A stretch of DNA of 64,000 bases from Aeromonas bestiarum (lineage in GTDB: Bacteria > Pseudomonadota > Gammaproteobacteria > Enterobacterales > Aeromonadaceae). The DNA lies in NCBI RefSeq assembly GCF_000819745.1, contig NZ_CDDA01000015.1, positions 361,653 to 425,652 on the forward strand, in the 5' to 3' direction. Within the stretch, counting starts at the first letter, position 1. The number at the start of each line of letters is the position of its first letter. Under the pieces are notes generated by a model. That model made no database searches and was not told where the DNA came from. It saw only the letters and a list, made by a program, of their open reading frames with translations. The translations under genes were made by a program, and so were the position numbers. Shown here piece by piece: positions 9,389-18,370 of this stretch.

Positions 9389-10273
9389 ATGTTCAGCGCA
9401 CTGCTCAATATCGTCATCCCGGTGTTTGCCGTGGTGGGCTTGGGTGCCCTCTATGGCCGGCTGCGACCGGGCGGGGCGCTGGGCTATGTCAACCGGGCCA
9501 ATATCGAGCTGTTTACCCCGGCGCTGGTGTTCTCGGCGCTGGTCAAATATCCGCTGGCGCTGATGGCCCATTTGCCGCTCATCGCGGCGGGGGCCCTGGT
9601 GATCCTGTTGCCGGGTCTGCTGCTCTCCCTGCTCAGACTGAAAAGCATCAGCAGACCGGCCTTGATCCTGCCCGCCATGTTTCGCAACACGGGCAACCTC
9701 GGCATTCCGCTGATGGTGCTGGCCTTTGGCGAGCAGCAGCTGGGCGCCATCGTCATACTGTTCGTGCTCTCCAACCTGCTCCACTTCTCGGTGGGCATGT
9801 TCATCCTCTCGGCCAACACCTCCCGCTGGCTCTGGCTGCGCAGCCCTGTGCTGTGGGCCGCCTTCGCCGGCTTGCTGGTGGCCAACCTGCACATTGCGCT
9901 GCCGGAATACCTGGTGACCAGCGCCTCCCTGCTCGGCCAGATCTCGGTGCCCTTGATGCTGTTTGCCCTCGGCATCCGGCTGATGGAAGGGGAGCTTGAC
10001 CACCTGGGGCTCGCCCTCAAGTGCAACCTGCTCTACCTGCTGGCGGGCGGGATCTCCCTTGGACTCGCGGTCTGGCTGCTGCCGCTGCAACCGGCCTGGA
10101 TCCCGCTCCTGATGCTGTCGGTGGCGCTGCCCCCGGCGGTGCTCAACTACATGCTGTGCGAGCAGTACCAGTGTCAGCCCGAGAAGGTGGCCAGTATCGT
10201 GCTCGGCGGCAATGCGCTTTCGGTCGTCGTCATTCCGCTGGCGGTCTGGCTGGCCCTGCACATTAACGGCTGA
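9389..10273 (+). CDS. AEC-family permease (auxin efflux carrier/malonate permease type)
   Basis: 294 residues with about ten hydrophobic helices arranged as two five-helix halves. FRNTGNLGIPLM near residue 95 is the conserved N-G-(N/F)-x-G-x-P signature of AEC transporters, and VALPPAVLNYM near residue 245 is the matching C-terminal half-repeat. The substrate cannot be told from sequence; family members move malonate, other carboxylates or amino acids. It follows yaeQ by 12 bp and is separated from ygeV by a noncoding stretch, so it does not obviously belong to the purine region. Confidence 0.85.
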   Translation: MFSALLNIVIPVFAVVGLGALYGRLRPGGALGYVNRANIELFTPALVFSALVKYPLALMAHLPLIAAGALVILLPGLLLSLLRLKSISRPALILPAMFRNTGNLGIPLMVLAFGEQQLGAIVILFVLSNLLHFSVGMFILSANTSRWLWLRSPVLWAAFAGLLVANLHIALPEYLVTSASLLGQISVPLMLFALGIRLMEGELDHLGLALKCNLLYLLAGGISLGLAVWLLPLQPAWIPLLMLSVALPPAVLNYMLCEQYQCQPEKVASIVLGGNALSVVVIPLAVWLALHING

Positions 10274-10285
10274 GCCGGTTTTTTC
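10265..10285 (+). terminator. possible terminator overlapping the AEC permease stop codon
   Basis: ACGGC-TGA-GCCGGTTTTTT makes a short hairpin that includes the stop codon and is followed by six T. A second, longer hairpin without a T tract (CGTGGACGCC/GGCGTCCACG, 10295-10318) follows. Weak stem, so moderate confidence. Confidence 0.45.
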
Positions 10286-10488
10286 CGCAGTTTTCGTGGA
10301 CGCCTGCTGGCGTCCACGGCTTGCTCCTTCGCTCTTATCTTCCCCAGTCTGCGCCAGCTCCCACTCCCGGCAGCGGGGTGAGCGCAAGTTCCCTTTTCGT
10401 GATCCTCGGCGAAGTCGCTGCCGTCGAATTGGCATAGTATCTGGCCAGCATGAATCCCACCCAGGGTGGGAGCCAAGGGATTTACAAC

Positions 10489-12453
10489 ATGATGTCCGTC
10501 AGTAACCAATGTTTGTTGATGCAGATCCAGCCCACCATCTTGCGCTTTGCCAAGATGCTGGCCAGCGTGCTGCAACTGGAAGTGGAAATCGTCGACGCCA
10601 ACATGGTGCGGGTGGCGGGAACCGGCCCTTACGGCAAGTTTTTCGGCCGCCAGCTGGAGGGAGACTCCCGCCTGTTGCGCTACGTGATCGAACACCAGAG
10701 CGAGAAGATAGTCACCCACACCAGCGAGGATCCCGTCTGTGAGGGGTGCAGCTGCAAGGAGAGCTGTCGGGAGCGCGCCTTCCTCGGGGTGCCCATCATG
10801 GTGGAGGAAACCTGCATCGGGGTCATCAGCCTGGTGGCCTTCAACGCCGAGCAGCAGGCGCGCCTCAACAACAATCTGCAGGAGGTGTGTGACTATGTGC
10901 AGCACATCTCCAGCATCTTCGTGGCCAAGCTGCTCGATTCCCGCGGGCTGTCGGACGGGGTCAACAAGGTGTTCCTGAACCTGATGAGCCACATGGATCA
11001 GGGCTGCCTGCTGCTCGACGAGAAGAGCCAGGTACGCTATGCCAACGAGGTGGCGCTCAAGCAGCTCAACTGCCAGCAGGAGCAGTTGCTGGGGCGCGAG
11101 ATTGGCGTGCGTCCGCTCACCTTTGCCCAGCAGGGGCTGACCGGGCACATGCAGCACATCATCACACTGGCGGATCGCCAGGAGCTCATCATTGGCCAGC
11201 TGCACCATGTGCAGGGCCAGCAGCTGTTTCTGATGGCGTTTCACCAGTCCCACTCGGCCCTGAGCCAGCCGCTGGAGCCGGACGAGGGCATGGCGCTGCT
11301 GATCGGCGAAAGCAAGCCGATGCGGGCGCTGAAAAAACTGCTCCATCGCATCGCCCTGAGCCCCTCCAGCGTGCTGGTCTGCGGCGAGAGCGGCACCGGC
11401 AAGGAGGTGGTGGCCCGCGCCATTCACCGGCTCAGCCCGCGTCATGACAAGCCCTTCATCGCCATCAACTGCGCCGCCATTCCGGAGCAGTTGCTGGAGA
11501 GCGAGCTGTTTGGCTACGTGAAGGGGGCCTTCACCGGCGCCTCCAGCGGCGGCAAGCAGGGGCTGATCCAGGCCGCCCATCAGGGCACCCTGTTTCTCGA
11601 CGAGATAGGAGACATGCCGCTCACCATGCAGGCCAAGTTGCTGCGGGTGCTGGAGCTGCGGGAGGTGACGCCCATAGGTGCCAGCCGGCCCGTGCCGGTG
11701 GACATTCGCATCATAGCCGCGACCCACCAGCATCTGGAGCAGTACATTGCCGAGGGCAAGTTTCGCGAAGACCTCTTCTATCGCCTCAACGTCATCCCCA
11801 TTCACCTGCCGCCCCTGCGCGAGCGGGAAGGGGACGTGGCGCTGCTGACCCACTACTTCCTCAACCTGCACACCAGCCGCATCGGCCTCATCTATCCGGG
11901 ACTGAGCCCTGAGGTGATGGGCCTGCTCGAGGGGTATCGCTGGCCAGGCAACGTGCGCGAACTCAGCAACCTCATCGAATACCTGGTCAACGTGGTGCAG
12001 GCGGGGGAGGTGATCGAGAGCATACTGTTGCCCCCCAATATCCTGCGCAACCAGCGAAGCGCGGCGGACGAGCAACCCGGCAGCGCGGCGCAAATCGCGC
12101 GGATGCCGCTCGCGCCCGAGCCCTACGCCCATGCAGCGGCCTCCGATCCCTCCTTTGGCCATAATGCAGCTGTCAGCCCTGCACCTGGTACGCAGGGCAC
12201 GGTCGGGGCTACCTGGCCCCTGGCGGGAGAAGGGAGCCTGCAAGGCCACGCAGCGGTGCGGGGAGCCGGCCAGGCCGAGCGAAGCCTGGATCTGCCCCTC
12301 GGGGAAAACGGGCTGGAGAGCATGGAGAAGCAGGTGATAGAGGAGACCTTGCTGCGTCTTGGCAACAAGAAGCTGGCCGCCCAAGCGTTGGGGATTGGGA
12401 TTGCGACCCTCTATCGCAAGATAAAGAAGTACGAGATCGCCGTGCAGGCCTGA
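10489..12453 (+). CDS. ygeV: sigma-54-dependent activator YgeV (likely purine-cluster regulator)
   Basis: 654 residues from the first ATG of an ATGATG pair preceded by AAGGGA. An earlier ATG at 10450 lacks an RBS. The N-terminal GAF-like sensor (about residues 8-150) carries a Cys cluster C84-x2-C87-x-C89-x3-C93. A PAS-like segment follows (about 165-270). The AAA+ domain has GESGTGKE near residue 298 and the sigma-54 contact loop GAFTGA near 346. A Fis-type HTH ([17 protein letters not shown]) ends the protein. The sequence closely resembles E. coli YgeV, which also sits next to ygeW. The linker before the HTH (about 525-610) is long, Ala/Pro/Gly-rich and absent from the 592-residue E. coli protein. 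It probably activates the ygeW, ygfK and xdhA promoters; the inducer is unknown. Confidence 0.92.
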   Translation: MMSVSNQCLLMQIQPTILRFAKMLASVLQLEVEIVDANMVRVAGTGPYGKFFGRQLEGDSRLLRYVIEHQSEKIVTHTSEDPVCEGCSCKESCRERAFLGVPIMVEETCIGVISLVAFNAEQQARLNNNLQEVCDYVQHISSIFVAKLLDSRGLSDGVNKVFLNLMSHMDQGCLLLDEKSQVRYANEVALKQLNCQQEQLLGREIGVRPLTFAQQGLTGHMQHIITLADRQELIIGQLHHVQGQQLFLMAFHQSHSALSQPLEPDEGMALLIGESKPMRALKKLLHRIALSPSSVLVCGESGTGKEVVARAIHRLSPRHDKPFIAINCAAIPEQLLESELFGYVKGAFTGASSGGKQGLIQAAHQGTLFLDEIGDMPLTMQAKLLRVLELREVTPIGASRPVPVDIRIIAATHQHLEQYIAEGKFREDLFYRLNVIPIHLPPLREREGDVALLTHYFLNLHTSRIGLIYPGLSPEVMGLLEGYRWPGNVRELSNLIEYLVNVVQAGEVIESILLPPNILRNQRSAADEQPGSAAQIARMPLAPEPYAHAAASDPSFGHNAAVSPAPGTQGTVGATWPLAGEGSLQGHAAVRGAGQAERSLDLPLGENGLESMEKQVIEETLLRLGNKKLAAQALGIGIATLYRKIKKYEIAVQA

Positions 12454-12521
12454 TCCTCACACCGCCGCTGGCCACAAGCGGCGACCTGCTCGCAGATAAT
12501 GGCTGCGCCTGGGGCAAGGCC

Positions 12522-12538
12522 ATTATCATTATGATAAT
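12522..12538. promoter_or_regulatory. TTATCA/TGATAA palindrome, putative YgeV enhancer site 1 (ygeW)
   Basis: ATTATCAT-T-ATGATAAT is a perfect 17-bp odd palindrome about 210 bp upstream of the -24 element, a usual distance for a sigma-54 enhancer. The same core recurs before ygfK and xdhA. Assignment to YgeV is inferred. Confidence 0.55.
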
Positions 12539-12585
12539 TCCCCCGCATCGCCTATCAATTAACGGCCCGCATCTGATAGCCAGGG

Positions 12586-12597
12586 TGATAATTATCA
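12586..12597. promoter_or_regulatory. TGATAATTATCA palindrome, putative YgeV enhancer site 2 (ygeW)
   Basis: Perfect 12-bp palindrome 64 bp downstream of site 1 and about 150 bp before the -24 element. It carries the same half-site (TGATAA/TTATCA). Confidence 0.55.
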
Positions 12598-12687
12598 GTG
12601 CGCATCTTGGCACTATTTTAAATACGGCTTTGGCGTGCCGGCATTTATCGTGAAAGTGCCACGCCATATGCCTGAATGGCGTTGTCA

Positions 12688-12703
12688 TGTGCGCTGGCTC
12701 ACA
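12688..12703. promoter_or_regulatory. possible CRP site upstream of ygeW
   Basis: TGTGC-GCTGGC-TCACA matches the CRP consensus TGTGA-N6-TCACA at nine of ten key bases. It lies between the palindromes and the -24 element. Could be chance. Confidence 0.35.
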
Positions 12704-12744
12704 TCTATTTTCCTGTTTCTCGTTATTCCTCCTTAAATACCGCA

Positions 12745-12761
12745 TTGGCACGCTTATTGAT
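12745..12761 (+). promoter_or_regulatory. sigma-54 promoter candidate for ygeW
   Basis: TTGGCACGCTTATTGAT fits YTGGCACGNNNNTTGCW except that the -12 dinucleotide is GA instead of GC. The -24 half is a full consensus match. A start site near 12772 would leave a leader of about 100 nt. Confidence 0.5.
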
Positions 12762-12869
12762 TGCTCTTGTTTGACGCTGACCGATGAACTCACCCAATGG
12801 CCCTATTTTCGGTGACCTTGTGAGTGGAAGGGGAGCAATCCATATCTCATCAACAGATTGGGGCTAACG

Positions 12870-14057
12870 ATGAAAGCAGTGAACCAGTTAATCAAAGAGA
12901 TCAATGAGCTCAAATCCAACCTGCATGAAAAGGACTTCCTGCTGACCTGGGAGCAGACCCCCCAGGAGCTGGCGCTGGTCCTCAAGCTGGCCGAGGCCCT
13001 CAAGGGACTGCGGGCCGAGAACATAGCCACCAGGCTGTTCAATACCGGCCTTGGCATCTCGGTGTTTCGTGACAACTCCACCCGCACCCGTTTCTCCTAT
13101 GCCTCCGCTCTCAACCTGCTCGGCCTCACCCAGCAGGATCTGGACGAGGGCAAATCCCAGATAGCCCACGGCGAGACGGTGCGTGAAACCGCCAACATGA
13201 TCTCCTTCTGCGCCGATGCCATCGGCATTCGTGACGACATGTATCTGGGGGCGGGCAACGCCTACATGCGTGAAGTGGGCGCGGCACTGGACGAAGGATT
13301 CGAGAAGGGGGTGCTGCCCCAGCGCCCGGCCCTGGTCAACCTGCAGTGCGACATTGATCACCCGACCCAGTCCATGGCTGATCTCGCCTGGCTGCAGGAG
13401 CACTTCGGCAGCCTGGAGAGCCTCAAGGGCAAGAAGATTGCCATGACCTGGGCTTACTCCCCGAGCTACGGCAAGCCGCTCTCCGTGCCGCAGGGCATCA
13501 TAGGGCTGATGACCCGCTTCGGCATGGACGTGACCCTGGCCCATCCCGAAGGGTATGACCTGATCCCGGACGTGATCGCTGTGGCCCATGAGAACGCCAA
13601 GGCCTCCGGCGGGAGCTTTCGTCAGGTCACCTCCATGGAAGAGGCCTTCAAGGATGCAGACATCGTCTATCCCAAGTCCTGGGCTCCCTATCAGGTGATG
13701 GAGCAGCGCACCGAGCTGCTGCGGGCCAACGATCACGCCGGCCTCAAGGAGCTGGAAAAGCAGTGCTTGGCGCAGAACGCCAAGCATCAGGATTGGCACT
13801 GCACCGAGGAGATGATGGCCCTCACCAAAGGGGGAGAGGCGCTCTATATGCACTGCCTGCCGGCCGATATTACCGGCGTCTCCTGTCAGGCGGGCGAGGT
13901 GAGCGAAGGGGTATTCGAGAAATACCGCATCGCCACTTATAAAGAGGCGAGTTGGAAGCCCTATATTATCGCCGCCATGATAGTTGCCCGTAAATTCTCG
14001 GCGCCAGGCGCCGCGCTTGAGGGCTTGATAAAAGAGGCGCAAAAACGCGTCAAATAA
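12870..14057 (+). CDS. ygeW: knotted carbamoyltransferase YgeW
   Basis: 395 residues, nearly identical over long stretches to E. coli YgeW (396) from memory. The carbamoyl-phosphate loop STRTRF is at residues 70-75. NLQCDIDHPTQSMADL and HCLPADI (about 328) are the other conserved blocks of the aspartate/ornithine carbamoyltransferase superfamily. YgeW is a knotted enzyme whose natural acceptor was long unknown; it is now placed in anaerobic purine/urate catabolism, where it would run as a phosphorolytic ureido-cleaving step yielding carbamoyl phosphate for YqeA. The ATG at 12870 has GGGG six bases upstream; a TTG four codons earlier is less likely. First gene of the ygeWXY series. Confidence 0.95.
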   Translation: MKAVNQLIKEINELKSNLHEKDFLLTWEQTPQELALVLKLAEALKGLRAENIATRLFNTGLGISVFRDNSTRTRFSYASALNLLGLTQQDLDEGKSQIAHGETVRETANMISFCADAIGIRDDMYLGAGNAYMREVGAALDEGFEKGVLPQRPALVNLQCDIDHPTQSMADLAWLQEHFGSLESLKGKKIAMTWAYSPSYGKPLSVPQGIIGLMTRFGMDVTLAHPEGYDLIPDVIAVAHENAKASGGSFRQVTSMEEAFKDADIVYPKSWAPYQVMEQRTELLRANDHAGLKELEKQCLAQNAKHQDWHCTEEMMALTKGGEALYMHCLPADITGVSCQAGEVSEGVFEKYRIATYKEASWKPYIIAAMIVARKFSAPGAALEGLIKEAQKRVK

Positions 14058-14182
14058 TGGTTGGGCCGGGTCTGGATTATTTCCCCGCCCGGCCATCATG
14101 GCGCAATCATTGTCACGGGTTCTCTCCCCGGGGCTCTTTTTAATCAATGATCCCCGGCGAGATGACTCTCTGTGAGGTATTC

Positions 14183-15382
14183 ATGTCACAATTCTCCCTG
14201 AAGATGGATATTGCCGATAACCGTTTTTTTACCGGTGAATCCCTATCTCTGTTTTCCCGGGCAGAGGCGCAAAAGGCCCGCGCCTTTCACAAGAAACTGG
14301 CCGGTTATGAGCCGACCCCCCTGTGCGATCTTAAAGCGCTGGCCGCCTATGTCGGGGTGAAAAATATATTGGTCAAGGACGAGTCAAAACGCTTTGGCCT
14401 CAACGCCTTCAAGATGCTGGGGGGCGTCTACGCCATCGCCAACCTGCTCTGTGAAAAATACGGGGTGGCAGTCGAGGATTTCTCCTTCGATCTGATCAAA
14501 CGCACCATCAAGGAGCCGATGACCTTCGCCACCACCACGGATGGCAACCACGGTCGCGGCGTTGCCTGGGCTGCCAAGCAGGTAGGTCAGCATGCGGTGG
14601 TCTACATGCCCAAGGGCTCGGCGCAGGAGCGGGTGGATCACATCCTCAATCTCGGTGCCGAGTGCATCGTCACCGACATGAACTATGACGACACCGTGCG
14701 CCTGACCATGAAGATGGCCGAAGAGCGCGGCTGGCACATAGTCCAGGACACCGCCTGGGAGGGCTACACCCAGATCCCGACCTGGATCATGCAGGGCTAC
14801 GCCACCCTGGCCGACGAAGCGGTCGAACAGATGCAGGGAATGGGCATCAAGCAGCCCACCCACGTGCTGCTGCAGGCCGGGGTCGGGGCGCTGGCAGGCG
14901 GGGTGCTCGGTTATCTGGTGGACTGCTTCGGGGCGAAAAACCTGCACAGTATCGTGGTTGAGCCGGATCAGGCCGACTGCATCTACCGCTCCGGTGTGGC
15001 GGGGGAGATGGTCAACGTGGGGGGCGACATGCGCACCATCATGGCCGGTCTCGCCTGTGGCGAACCCAATCCGCTCGGCTGGCCGCTGCTCAAGAGCTGC
15101 ACCACCCAGTTCATCTCCTGCCACGACAAGGTGTCGGCGCTGGGCATGCGGGTGCTGGGCAACCCCCTTGGCAATGATCCGCGCATCATCTCCGGCGAAT
15201 CCGGCTCGGTCGGCACCGGCGTGTTGGCGGCAGTGCGTCACCACCCGGATCGCGCGGCGCTGATGGCTCGCCTCGGGCTGGATAGCAACTCGGTGGTGCT
15301 CATCATCAACACCGAAGGGGATACCGATGTGAAGCACTACCGGGAAGTGGTGTGGGAAGGCAAACATCCAGCCTGCGACTAA
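14183..15382 (+). CDS. ygeX: 2,3-diaminopropionate ammonia-lyase YgeX
   Basis: 399 residues (E. coli 398). A PLP-dependent fold-type II enzyme that converts diaminopropionate to pyruvate and two ammonia. The Schiff-base lysine is Lys77 in NAFKMLGG, and Asp120 in TTTDGNHGRG matches the catalytic aspartate of the E. coli enzyme; the glycine-rich phosphate loop QAGVGALAGG is near residue 230. The start at 14183 follows TGAGG and matches the family N-terminus; 36 nt of extra open frame lie upstream. In the urate pathway this is thought to be the step that releases pyruvate. It lies 125 bp after ygeW, with GC-rich inverted repeats but no clear terminator between. Confidence 0.95.
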   Translation: MSQFSLKMDIADNRFFTGESLSLFSRAEAQKARAFHKKLAGYEPTPLCDLKALAAYVGVKNILVKDESKRFGLNAFKMLGGVYAIANLLCEKYGVAVEDFSFDLIKRTIKEPMTFATTTDGNHGRGVAWAAKQVGQHAVVYMPKGSAQERVDHILNLGAECIVTDMNYDDTVRLTMKMAEERGWHIVQDTAWEGYTQIPTWIMQGYATLADEAVEQMQGMGIKQPTHVLLQAGVGALAGGVLGYLVDCFGAKNLHSIVVEPDQADCIYRSGVAGEMVNVGGDMRTIMAGLACGEPNPLGWPLLKSCTTQFISCHDKVSALGMRVLGNPLGNDPRIISGESGSVGTGVLAAVRHHPDRAALMARLGLDSNSVVLIINTEGDTDVKHYREVVWEGKHPACD

Positions 15383-15522
15383 CCCCGGCTGAGAGTCACT
15401 CCCTGCAAGAGCAGAGACACGAATTGAAGAACTGATCGCGCCTCGCCAACGGGGCGCGGTAACGGGCACAGGGCGCTGCCGATGAACAGGCAGCACACTC
15501 TCGAATGTTTGGAGAAATGACA

Positions 15523-16740
15523 ATGAGCAAGCAGATTCCGTTTGAAATGGTGTTGGAGAAGGCCCATCAGTACAAGGCCGAGATGAGTCAGTTCCTGCGC
15601 GACATGATAGCCATCCCGAGCGAAAGCTGTGACGAGAAGCGGGTGGTGCTGCGTATCAAGCAGGAGATGGAGAAGGTCGGTTTCGACAGGGTCGAAATCG
15701 ATCCCATGGGCAACATTCTCGGCTATATCGGCCAGGGCCCGCACCTGATCGCCATGGATGCCCACATAGATACCGTCGGGGTCGGCAACCGCGCCAACTG
15801 GACCTTCGATCCCTATGAGGGGATGGAGGATCACGAGATCATAGGTGGCCGCGGCGCCTCCGATCAGGAAGGGGGCATGGCCTCCATGGTCTATGCCGGC
15901 AAGCTCATCAAGGAGATGGGGCTGGAAGATCAATATACCCTGCTGGTGACAGGCACAGTGCAGGAGGAGGACTGCGACGGCCTCTGCTGGCAGTACATCA
16001 TAGAGCAGAGCAAGATCCGCCCCGAGTTCGTGGTCAGTACCGAGCCGACCGACTGCCAGATCTACCGTGGCCACCGCGGCCGCATGGAGATCCGCGTCGA
16101 GGTGCAGGGGGTGAGCTGCCACGGCTCGGCGCCGGAGCGCGGTGACAACGCCATCTTCAAGATGGGCCCCATCCTGGGTGAGCTGCAGGAGTTGAGCCAC
16201 AACCTCGGCCATGACGACTTCCTCGGCAAGGGCACATTGACCGTCTCCGAGATCTTCTTCACCTCCCCAAGCCGCTGCGCCGTGGCGGACAGCTGCGCCG
16301 TCTCCATCGACCGCCGCCTCACCTGGGGCGAGAGCTGGCAAGGTGCGCTGGACGAGATCCGCGCCCTGCCTGCGGTGCAAGCCGCCGGGGCCGAGGTCTC
16401 CATGTACCAGTACGATCGCCCGGCCTACACAGGGCTGGTCTACCCGACCGAGTGCTACTTCCCGACCTGGAAGGTGGAAGAGGATCACATCACGGTCCGG
16501 ACCCTCTCCAAGGCTTACACCCAGCTGTTCAACAAGGCGCCTGTGGTGGACAAGTGGACCTTCTCGACCAACGGGGTCTCCATCATGGGTCGCCACGGCA
16601 TTCCGGTCATCGGCTTTGGCCCGGGCAAGGAGCCGGAGGCCCACGCGCCGAACGAGAAGACCTGGAAAGAGCATCTGGTCAAGTGCGCCGCCATGTACGC
16701 CGTGATCCCCATGCTCTATCTGGCCGAGCTGGACGAATGA
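15523..16740 (+). CDS. ygeY: M20-family deacylase/peptidase YgeY
   Basis: 405 residues, highly similar to E. coli YgeY. A di-zinc M20 hydrolase: His81 and Asp83 in [10 protein letters not shown], the Glu148-Glu149 pair in VQEEDCDG, and STEPTDC and a late His in the HAPNEK block complete the metal site. The lid domain includes [21 protein letters not shown]. Likely role: hydrolysis of an amide- or carbamoyl-bearing intermediate between YgeW and YgeX; the exact substrate is inferred from cluster studies. The start at 15523 has GGAG eight bases upstream. The 140-bp gap after ygeX holds two short GC hairpins. Confidence 0.94.
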   Translation: MSKQIPFEMVLEKAHQYKAEMSQFLRDMIAIPSESCDEKRVVLRIKQEMEKVGFDRVEIDPMGNILGYIGQGPHLIAMDAHIDTVGVGNRANWTFDPYEGMEDHEIIGGRGASDQEGGMASMVYAGKLIKEMGLEDQYTLLVTGTVQEEDCDGLCWQYIIEQSKIRPEFVVSTEPTDCQIYRGHRGRMEIRVEVQGVSCHGSAPERGDNAIFKMGPILGELQELSHNLGHDDFLGKGTLTVSEIFFTSPSRCAVADSCAVSIDRRLTWGESWQGALDEIRALPAVQAAGAEVSMYQYDRPAYTGLVYPTECYFPTWKVEEDHITVRTLSKAYTQLFNKAPVVDKWTFSTNGVSIMGRHGIPVIGFGPGKEPEAHAPNEKTWKEHLVKCAAMYAVIPMLYLAELDE

Positions 16741-16750
16741 GGGGCCAGCC

Positions 16751-16811
16751 GGGCGGCGAGTGCTGTCGCCGCCCCTCTGTTGCCAGTGCCCCGTCTCCAT
16801 TGAGGCGGGGC
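16751..16811 (+). promoter_or_regulatory. paired hairpins in the ygeY-hyuA gap
   Basis: Hairpin 1: GGGCGGCGA/TCGCCGCCC (16751-16774, 6-nt loop). Hairpin 2: GCCCCGTCTC/GAGGCGGGGC (16788-16811, CATT loop, one G-U pair) followed by CTTGGTGTTTG. Neither has a good T tract. They could be a partial terminator or a 3'-end stabiliser that sets the ygeY to hyuA ratio. Confidence 0.5.
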
Positions 16812-16850
16812 CTTGGTGTTTGAAGCGATCTGATGTTCGAGGTGGTGGGG

Positions 16851-18275
16851 ATGAAACGGCTGATCAAAAACGGTGTGCTGGTCGATTCACAAGGGGAGTA
16901 TCGTCAGGATCTGCTTATCGAGAACGGGGTGATCCGGGCACGTGCCGCCGATATCCAGCCCGATGGCGAGACCGAGCTGATCGATGCCAGTGGCTGCTAC
17001 GTGATGCCGGGTGGCATCGATGTCCACACCCACTTCAACATCGATGTGGGGATTGCCCGCAGTTGCGATGACTTTTTCAGCGGTACCCGTGCCGCCGCCT
17101 GTGGTGGCACCACCACCATCATCGATCACATGGGTTTTGGCCCGGCGGGGTGCAATCTGCATCACCAGCTGGCCCGCTATCACGACTACGCCGCCACACA
17201 GGCGGTGATCGACTACAGCTTTCATGGCGTGATCCAGCATGTGGATGACGCCATCCTCCACGAAATGGCCGCCATGGTGCAGGAGGAGGGGATCAGCAGC
17301 TTCAAGCTCTATCTCACCTACCAGTACAAGCTGGGGGACCATGACGTGCTGCGTGCGCTGGCCCGCCTCAAGGAGGTGGGGGCGCTCGCCACCGTCCATC
17401 CCGAGAACGATGCCGCCATCACGGCGCGCCGTTCGGCCCTGCTGGCCGCGGGCCACCATGAACCCTGGTATCACCCCCAGAGCCGCCCGCTGGAGTGCGA
17501 AGCCGAGGCGGTGGCCCGGATGATCAATCTGGCGGCGCTCGCTGGCAATGCGCCGCTCTATATCGTCCACCTCTCCAACGGGCTGGGGCTCGAGTACCTG
17601 AAGCTGGCGCGCCGCCAGGGGCAGCCGGTCTGGGTGGAAACCTGCCCTCAATATCTGCTGCTCGATGACAGCTGCTACTACCGCGAAGACGGGGTCGACT
17701 TCCTGCTGAGCCCGCCGCTGCGCGGGCGCAGCGAGCAGGACAAGCTGTGGGTCGGCGTCGCTGCCGGCGATATCGATACGGTGGCGACCGATCACTGCAA
17801 CTTCTCCCACGCCCAGCGCATGACCCTCTCGGGCGGCGATTTCAGCCTCTGCCCCAACGGGCTGCCAGGTGTGGAGAACCGGATGCTGCTGCTGTTTGCC
17901 CACGGGGTGCTCGGTGGGCGCATCTCGCCGTCGCGCTTCGTGGCGCTTACCAGCGCCAATCCGGCCAGGCTGTTCGGCCTCTGGCCGCGCAAGGGTAACC
18001 TGCAACCGGGGGCCGACGCCGATCTGGTGTTGATGGACCCCCGTGGTGAGACCCAAATCCGCCACGCCGCGCTGCACGACAACGGCGACTACAGCCCCTA
18101 CGAGGGGATGCGCTGCCCCGGTCGGATCAGGATGACCCTGAGTCGCGGCGAGACAGTGGCCCGCGATGGCAAGTTCACCGGGCAACGGGGTCACGGCCGC
18201 TTTCTGGCCAGGGCACCCTTTGACCCTGCGTTGGCGCCGGATCTGCACTCGCCTTGCTCCGCTGTGGCGGGCTGA
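16851..18275 (+). CDS. hyuA: D-hydantoinase / dihydropyrimidinase-like HyuA (YgeZ)
   Basis: 474 residues, about 13 longer than E. coli HyuA because of an extended C-terminus after FLARAPFDP. A cyclic amidohydrolase with the metal ligands His59-x-His61 (DVHTHFNIDVG), a carbamylated Lys near 152 (SSFKLYLTYQYK), TVHPEND, IVHLSNG and ATDHCNFS. The E. coli enzyme opens 5-substituted hydantoin rings; in purine catabolism it would open an imidazolone or hydantoin-type intermediate. The ATG at 16851 (MKRLIKNG) fits the family N-terminus; an in-frame ATG six codons upstream is possible. Confidence 0.93.
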   Translation: MKRLIKNGVLVDSQGEYRQDLLIENGVIRARAADIQPDGETELIDASGCYVMPGGIDVHTHFNIDVGIARSCDDFFSGTRAAACGGTTTIIDHMGFGPAGCNLHHQLARYHDYAATQAVIDYSFHGVIQHVDDAILHEMAAMVQEEGISSFKLYLTYQYKLGDHDVLRALARLKEVGALATVHPENDAAITARRSALLAAGHHEPWYHPQSRPLECEAEAVARMINLAALAGNAPLYIVHLSNGLGLEYLKLARRQGQPVWVETCPQYLLLDDSCYYREDGVDFLLSPPLRGRSEQDKLWVGVAAGDIDTVATDHCNFSHAQRMTLSGGDFSLCPNGLPGVENRMLLLFAHGVLGGRISPSRFVALTSANPARLFGLWPRKGNLQPGADADLVLMDPRGETQIRHAALHDNGDYSPYEGMRCPGRIRMTLSRGETVARDGKFTGQRGHGRFLARAPFDPALAPDLHSPCSAVAG

Positions 18276-18370
18276 CAGGCAGTTCGAAACACGCAAATCA
18301 ACAAGATCATGTGAACAACGAAAGGTGGGCCGGTATCGCACCGGTTTGTCTCATCACTGGAGATAACAAG

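Larger units (their letters stand above)
12454..12869. other. ygeV-ygeW intergenic control region
   Basis: 416 bp without a gene. It contains TTATCA/TGATAA palindromes (12522-12538 and 12586-12597), a CRP-like half-matching site (12688-12703), a -24/-12 element (12745-12761) and about 100 nt of leader before ygeW. The AT-rich composition around 12520-12640 contrasts with the flanking genes. Confidence 0.7.

Noticed and set aside
8894..10435. 513-codon minus-strand open frame over yaeQ and the AEC permease
   Set aside because: Gln/Arg/His-rich antisense shadow; the plus-strand genes have recognised families and RBS.
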